NCBI GenBank assembly: GCA_937892955.1
Contig: CALBKH010000092.1
Coordinates: 1-10,589, forward strand
Source: an uncultured Alphaproteobacteria bacterium
GTDB taxonomy: Bacteria > Pseudomonadota > Alphaproteobacteria > Rhizobiales > Ancalomicrobiaceae
Direction of reading: 5' to 3'
Length of the DNA stretch: 10,589 bases
The translations under genes were made by a program, and so were the position numbers. Every line of letters starts with the position of its first letter. The first letter of the stretch is position 1. The notes beneath the pieces were generated by a model. The model made no database searches, was not told the DNA's origin, and saw only the letters and a program-made list of their open reading frames with translations. Shown piece after piece: positions 8,106-10,589 of the stretch.

Positions 8106-8409
8106 GAATCCGGTTCCTTGTCGCCGGGCGCGGCGCGAACGACGCCGCGGGCGCGGCGAGACGGGGGATGTGGATCTCGACGGGGACGAGGCGAAGCCGA
8201 TCCGCGGCGGTCGAGCGAGGTCCACGTGTCTCCCGCTCTCGGTGCGGGTCACGCGATCCGGTCTTCGACCGTTCCGACGGGCGTGAGCGTTTCCGCATCC
8301 TCCGGCCCCGATCTCCGCGAGAGATCTTCTGCCCACCGAATATGACCAAACGAGGGCTCGGGCGAGCCTTCGCATCCGCCAGCAAGCCATTGTCAAGGTT
8401 AAGAAACGG
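8106..8409. other. ybgC-tolQ intergenic region (304 bp), likely tolQ promoter region
   Basis: No credible gene. On the minus strand just after the ybgC stop there is TTAACC followed by a perfect TTGACA (8391-8396), but the sequence 17 bases on (GCGAAG) is a poor -10. An AT-richer CATATT lies at 8339-8344. A small GC-rich stem (GGCTC/GAGCC) lies around 8354-8370, and a 6-bp stem (GATCTC/GAGATC) at 8310-8326. In E. coli ybgC and tolQ are nearly contiguous, so a gap this long suggests separate control of tolQRAB. Confidence 0.5.
8391..8396 (-). promoter_or_regulatory. Candidate -35 element (TTGACA) upstream of tolQ
   Basis: A perfect TTGACA on the minus strand begins 14 bases after the ybgC stop. 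No good -10 lies at 16-18 bases, so this is either a promoter dependent on an activator or chance. A long leader (about 260 bases) to tolQ would result. Confidence 0.3.
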
Positions 8410-8413
8410 TTAC
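8399..8413. promoter_or_regulatory. CtrA-like site at the ybgC/tolQ boundary
   Basis: The plus strand reads TTAA, 7 bases, TTAC, one base from the alphaproteobacterial CtrA cell-cycle regulator core TTAA-N7-TTAA. It covers the last codons of ybgC and abuts the TTGACA above. Matches of this quality do occur by chance, but they are scarcer in a GC-rich genome. Confidence 0.3.
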
Positions 8414-8889
8414 GTTTCCCGCGGTGCGGCGGGGTCGGCGGCGTCGGGCGCTTCGGGATGGCCGACCAGGGTGCGGAACCGGCCGGGGATGCGTCGGGCG
8501 CGCCCCTCGCGGGTGATGCCGACGACGATCACCACGGCGGTGGCGATGGTCTCGTCGCCGCGGGTGAGGGTCTGCTTCATGGTCATGCGAGCCCCGCCCA
8601 TGTCGCAGACGCGGGTGGTGACGGTGAGGAGGTCGTCGAGCTTGGCCGCCTTGAGATAGTCGATCTCCATGCGGCGCACGGCGAAGAGCAGGCCGGGACC
8701 GTCGTCGGCGAGATCGGTCTGCGACAGGCCGAGGGCGCGGAGGAATTCGGTGCGGCCACGCTCGAAGAAGCGGACGTGGGAGGCATGATAGACGATGCCG
8801 CCGGCGTCGGTGTCCTCCCAGTAGACCCGCACCGGGATGGCGTGTTCGACGACCTCGGTCCCCGGCGTGTCGCAGCGCGCGTCGTTCAT
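8410..8889 (-). CDS. ybgC: YbgC, Tol-Pal-associated acyl-CoA thioesterase (hot-dog fold)
   Basis: Cytoplasmic hot-dog-fold thioesterase that hydrolyses acyl-CoA. Its exact physiological role with Tol-Pal is unsettled, but it heads the tol cluster in many proteobacteria. The 159-residue product contains the family signature YWEDTDAGGIVYHASH with catalytic Asp28 (Asp18 in E. coli) and RFFERGRTEFLR (40-51). VRRMEIDYLKAAKLDD and the closing beta strands follow, then a low-complexity Pro/Ala tail (about 145-159) beyond the usual end. The start at 8889 was chosen because GAGGAGA lies about 9-11 bases upstream and the product matches the family length. An ATG 66 bases further out (8955) would add 22 Arg/Pro-rich residues, lacks a good ribosome binding site, and its codon overlaps the candidate promoter. 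Confidence 0.93.
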   Translation of the reverse strand: MNDARCDTPGTEVVEHAIPVRVYWEDTDAGGIVYHASHVRFFERGRTEFLRALGLSQTDLADDGPGLLFAVRRMEIDYLKAAKLDDLLTVTTRVCDMGGARMTMKQTLTRGDETIATAVVIVVGITREGRARRIPGRFRTLVGHPEAPDAADPAAPRET

Positions 8890-8954
8890 TCCGCTCGTTC
8901 TCCTCGGCCTGGTGAGAAGCGGCGCCGGTCGCCGCATCTGCGCGAAGGGGCCCA

Positions 8955-8983
8955 CGAATAGGATTTCGAGGAAGCGACATCAA
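8955..8983 (-). promoter_or_regulatory. Candidate housekeeping promoter for ybgC
   Basis: The minus strand reads TTGATG, 17 bases, TATTCG, about 65 bases before the chosen ybgC start. It is the only AT-richer patch in a very GC-rich gap between the terminator at 9050-9089 and ybgC. Its position supports the ATG at 8889 over the one at 8955. Confidence 0.4.
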
Positions 8984-9049
8984 CCGCGCCGAACGCCGGG
9001 GAGGGGCGCGGCGGACGCGGGGATCGAGGGGCGCGGGGGAGGGGGCGGG

Positions 9050-9089
9050 CGAAACGAAGAAGGCCGGCTCGGGGGCGCCGAGCCGGCCT
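9050..9089 (-). terminator. Rho-independent terminator after the 50-codon small gene
   Basis: A perfect 11-bp stem (9061-9071 with 9079-9089, AGGCCGGCTCG and its complement) has a 7-base loop. On the minus strand it is followed at once by a U-rich tail, TCTTCGTTTC. It begins 29 bases after the stop of the small gene at 9118-9270. This is the clearest intrinsic terminator in the window and isolates ybgC from upstream transcription. Confidence 0.8.
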
Positions 9090-9117
9090 CGTGTTCTGTC
9101 CCTGTGGATCGCCGTTT

Positions 9118-9270
9118 TCAGGCGATCCGATCCCGACCCGGCGGCGGATCCGCCCAGAAGCGGGCGGGACCGTCCTGCCGATGATCGACGATCCGCTCGG
9201 GCGGGCGCATGGAGGCGGCCTCGAAGACCCCGTCCACGACCTCGGTCCCGAAGGATTTCGAAAGGTTCAT
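9118..9270 (-). CDS. Small protein of unknown function (50 residues)
   Basis: I do not recognise this product. The 50-codon frame starts with ATG at 9270, preceded by a strong ribosome binding site (GAGGAG, 5 bases upstream). It ends in TGA and is followed by a textbook terminator. The product begins MNLSKSFGTEVVDGVFEAAS and ends FWADPPPGRDRIA. It has no signal peptide, membrane segment or cysteine and is mixed in charge. An internal ATG at codon 21 lacks a ribosome binding site. The neighbouring gene upstream is another short frame 174 bp away; they may share a transcript, but the gap is long. Confidence rests on the ribosome binding site and terminator, not on similarity. Confidence 0.6.
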   Translation of the reverse strand: MNLSKSFGTEVVDGVFEAASMRPPERIVDHRQDGPARFWADPPPGRDRIA

Positions 9271-9444
9271 GCGGGCTCCTCTTCCGTTGATCTTGAGGAG
9301 ATGGTGCTCCGAATTCGTTACCGAAGTGTTGACGAAACGTCGTCATCGGCGATTCAATCGATTTCGCCGGGGCGACGACTTCGATGTCTCCAGTAATCGG
9401 CGCGGCGTAACCGTACCCGCTGGTACGACGCGGCGGCCTCGCCC

Positions 9445-9612
9445 TCACACCGTCTTGTCGACGATGTTCCCCATGCCGGGAGGCGGGGCCGGGGCGCGGG
9501 CGGCGGCGCCGTCGTCGCCGTCGTGGTCGTTCACCCGATCGGGACCGGGACCCTCGCGCATCTCCGGAAGGCGGGAGGCCGGCGATGCGGCGGGGGGGAT
9601 CGTCATGCTCAT
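9445..9612 (-). CDS. Small protein of unknown function (55 residues), conserved-looking C-terminal tail
   Basis: I do not recognise this gene with certainty. The 55-codon frame starts with ATG at 9612, with GAGGAG 6 bases upstream; a second ATG two codons in has poorer spacing. The product is Pro/Ala/Asp-rich and probably disordered (MSMTIPPAAS at the start, a VNDHDGDDG acidic stretch at about 27-35), and ends APPPGMGNIVDKTV. That end recalls the short closing motif (Gly, two residues, Val/Leu-Asp, two residues, Val/Ala) of YjfB-type putative motility proteins, but the likeness is brief and I give it little weight. There is no signal peptide or membrane segment. The frame stays open upstream to about 10134, antisense to recR, but that part is not credible as coding. 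Confidence 0.55.
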   Translation of the reverse strand: MSMTIPPAASPASRLPEMREGPGPDRVNDHDGDDGAAARAPAPPPGMGNIVDKTV

Positions 9613-9916
9613 GTCGCTCTCCTCTGTCGTCGAGCCCCATGACGTTCGCGCCGGGTTCATCAACGAAACGTTAAAAACCAAGAAGATTCCAAGAAAAGGC
9701 CGAAGTATTTCTGGCTTCATGTATCGTTCTCGATCGGTGACACGAAATCGTGATCGCGAAAATTCACCCGACGGGACGGCTCGCGTCGGTTTTGTCAGGT
9801 TCTCGTCAGTTTCGCGGTGGAGGGAGCGGGCCCCGATCGATCGGTCGGCTCCCCTCGGAGGGGATCGGCATAGTAGACTGCCGCCTCGTCCGAATCGCAT
9901 TTTCCGGGACATTCGC
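9613..9916. other. Divergent intergenic region between the 55-codon gene and recR (304 bp)
   Basis: No credible gene. The left half (about 9655-9775) is notably AT-richer than the rest of the window and probably carries the promoter of the minus-strand small gene. The right half holds a direct repeat of TCGTCAG/TTGTCAG (about 9790-9810), a 12-base perfect palindrome CCGATCGATCGG at 9833-9844 and a 6-bp stem with 3-base loop at 9850-9864. Near 9874 a TAGACT could be the recR -10, but no -35 matches it at normal spacing. Confidence 0.5.
9667..9690 (-). promoter_or_regulatory. Weak candidate promoter of the 55-codon gene, EcfG-like
   Basis: The minus strand reads GGAAT, 15 bases, CGTT, about 55 bases before the small gene. 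The alphaproteobacterial general-stress sigma factor EcfG uses GGAAC-N16/17-CGTT, so this has one changed base in the -35 and a spacer one base short. Treat it as a hint only. Confidence 0.22.
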
Positions 9917-10537
9917 ATGGCCAGACACGTCGCCGGCGCCGAAATCGAGCGGTTGATCCAATTGCTCGGCAAGCTGCCGGGGCTCGGCCCGCGCTCGGCG
10001 CGGCGGGCCGCGCTGCATCTCGTCAAGAAGAAGGAGAGCCTGTTGGCGCCGCTCACCGCCGCCTTCCAGGCGGCGCTCGGCAAGGTCGGGGTGTGTTCGA
10101 TCTGCGGCAACGTCGACACGGTGGAGCCGTGCACGGTGTGTCGCGATGCCGGCCGCGACGGTTCGGTGCTGGTGGTGGTCGAGGACGTGTCGGATCTGTG
10201 GGCGCTGGAGCGGGCCGGGGCGATCGACGCCAGGTATCACGTGCTCGGCGGCGTGCTGTCGCCGCTCGACGGCATCGGTCCGGGCGATCTGACGATCGCG
10301 GCGCTGGTCGAGCGCTGTCGGCAGGGCGGCATCCGCGAGGTGGTGTTGGCGATGAACGCCACGGTCGAGGGCCAGACCACGGCCCATTACATCACCGACC
10401 AGCTCGCCCATCTCGGCGACGAGGGGCGTGAGATCTCCGTCACCCGCCTCGCCCACGGCGTGCCGGTCGGCGGCGAACTCGACCACCTCGACGACGGCAC
10501 CCTCTCCCAGGCGATGCGGGCGCGGACGAAGGTCTGA
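9917..10537 (+). CDS. recR: RecR, recombination mediator protein
   Basis: Cytoplasmic ring-forming DNA-binding protein that, with RecO (and RecF), loads RecA onto SSB-coated gaps in daughter-strand repair. The 206-residue product has the N-terminal helix-hairpin-helix region (LIQLLGKLPGLGPRSARRAALHL, 13-35). A four-cysteine zinc finger follows (Cys60, Cys63, Cys72, Cys75). The Toprim domain (about 83-178) contains VVVEDVSDLWALERAG, YHVLGGVLSPLDGIGPGDL and NATVEGQTTAHYI, and the C-terminal segment is THE-like TRLAHGVPVGGELDHLDDGTL. The ATG at 9917 gives the normal family N-terminus; its ribosome binding site is weak (GGGA). It is the only plus-strand gene and lacks the dnaX-ybaB genes that commonly precede recR, so it probably has its own promoter. 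Confidence 0.97.
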   Translation: MARHVAGAEIERLIQLLGKLPGLGPRSARRAALHLVKKKESLLAPLTAAFQAALGKVGVCSICGNVDTVEPCTVCRDAGRDGSVLVVVEDVSDLWALERAGAIDARYHVLGGVLSPLDGIGPGDLTIAALVERCRQGGIREVVLAMNATVEGQTTAHYITDQLAHLGDEGREISVTRLAHGVPVGGELDHLDDGTLSQAMRARTKV

Positions 10538-10589
10538 GGAGACCTGTGCGCGGTTGGACCATCATGTTGATTTGATGCGTTTAATGTGC
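10538..10589. other. Sequence after recR up to the window edge
   Basis: These 52 bases turn AT-richer towards the edge. I see no hairpin followed by a T-run and no start of a gene that can be supported. Confidence 0.4.

Noticed and set aside
8106..8396. Possible longer TolQ with about 97 extra N-terminal residues
   Set aside because: The extension is Arg-rich and has no membrane helix. The ATG at 8105 has a good ribosome binding site and the normal family start.
9412..9427. 6-bp inverted repeat after the 55-codon gene as a terminator
   Set aside because: The stem is short with a 4-base loop, and no U-run follows.
9209..9916. Possible long plus-strand N-terminal extension of RecR
   Set aside because: It runs antisense over both small genes, has no similarity to RecR, and would more than double the normal length of about 200 residues.

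Overview
The window (about two-thirds G+C) carries the conserved alphaproteobacterial Tol-Pal cell-envelope cluster on the minus strand. The gene order, the protein sequences (an FtsH beginning MNANFRNFALWV, a Pal with a C-terminal cysteine pair, a YbgF/CpoB with a long Ala/Pro linker) and the TTAACC-rich promoter regions point to Alphaproteobacteria, most likely the order Hyphomicrobiales (Rhizobiales). I cannot name a genus.

Layout in transcription order, right to left: ybgC (8410-8889), tolQ (7389-8105), tolR (6906-7364), tolA (5731-6897), tolB (4313-5698), pal (3539-4039), ybgF/cpoB (2276-3277), tilS (970-2289), and the first 262 codons of ftsH (1-786), which runs off the left edge. TolQ-TolR form the proton-driven inner-membrane motor. 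TolA spans the periplasm, and TolB and Pal are its partners at the outer membrane and peptidoglycan. CpoB links the system to peptidoglycan synthesis at the septum. YbgC is the hot-dog thioesterase usually encoded at the head of the cluster. TilS (tRNA-Ile2 lysidine synthetase) and FtsH (membrane AAA+ protease) are the usual alphaproteobacterial downstream neighbours.

tolQ-tolR-tolA-tolB are tightly packed (8-32 bp gaps) and ybgF-tilS overlap by 14 bp. The tolB-pal and pal-ybgF gaps (273 and 261 bp) each hold a strong inverted repeat whose only outer-stem imperfection becomes a G-U pair in the minus-strand RNA. The cluster therefore probably has several transcription units. ftsH has its own promoter, which closely fits the alphaproteobacterial heat-shock (RpoH) pattern.

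Right of ybgC the usual ruvCAB genes are missing. Instead there are two short minus-strand genes of 50 and 55 codons that I do not recognise, both with good ribosome binding sites; the 50-codon one is followed by a clear rho-independent terminator. Beyond a 304-bp divergent intergenic region, recR (9917-10537) lies on the plus strand without its usual dnaX-ybaB partners.

I see no RNA gene, CRISPR array, insertion sequence or phage gene. Most of the window is housekeeping. The less ordinary parts are the two small genes, the hairpins inside the tol-pal cluster, and the candidate regulatory sites.
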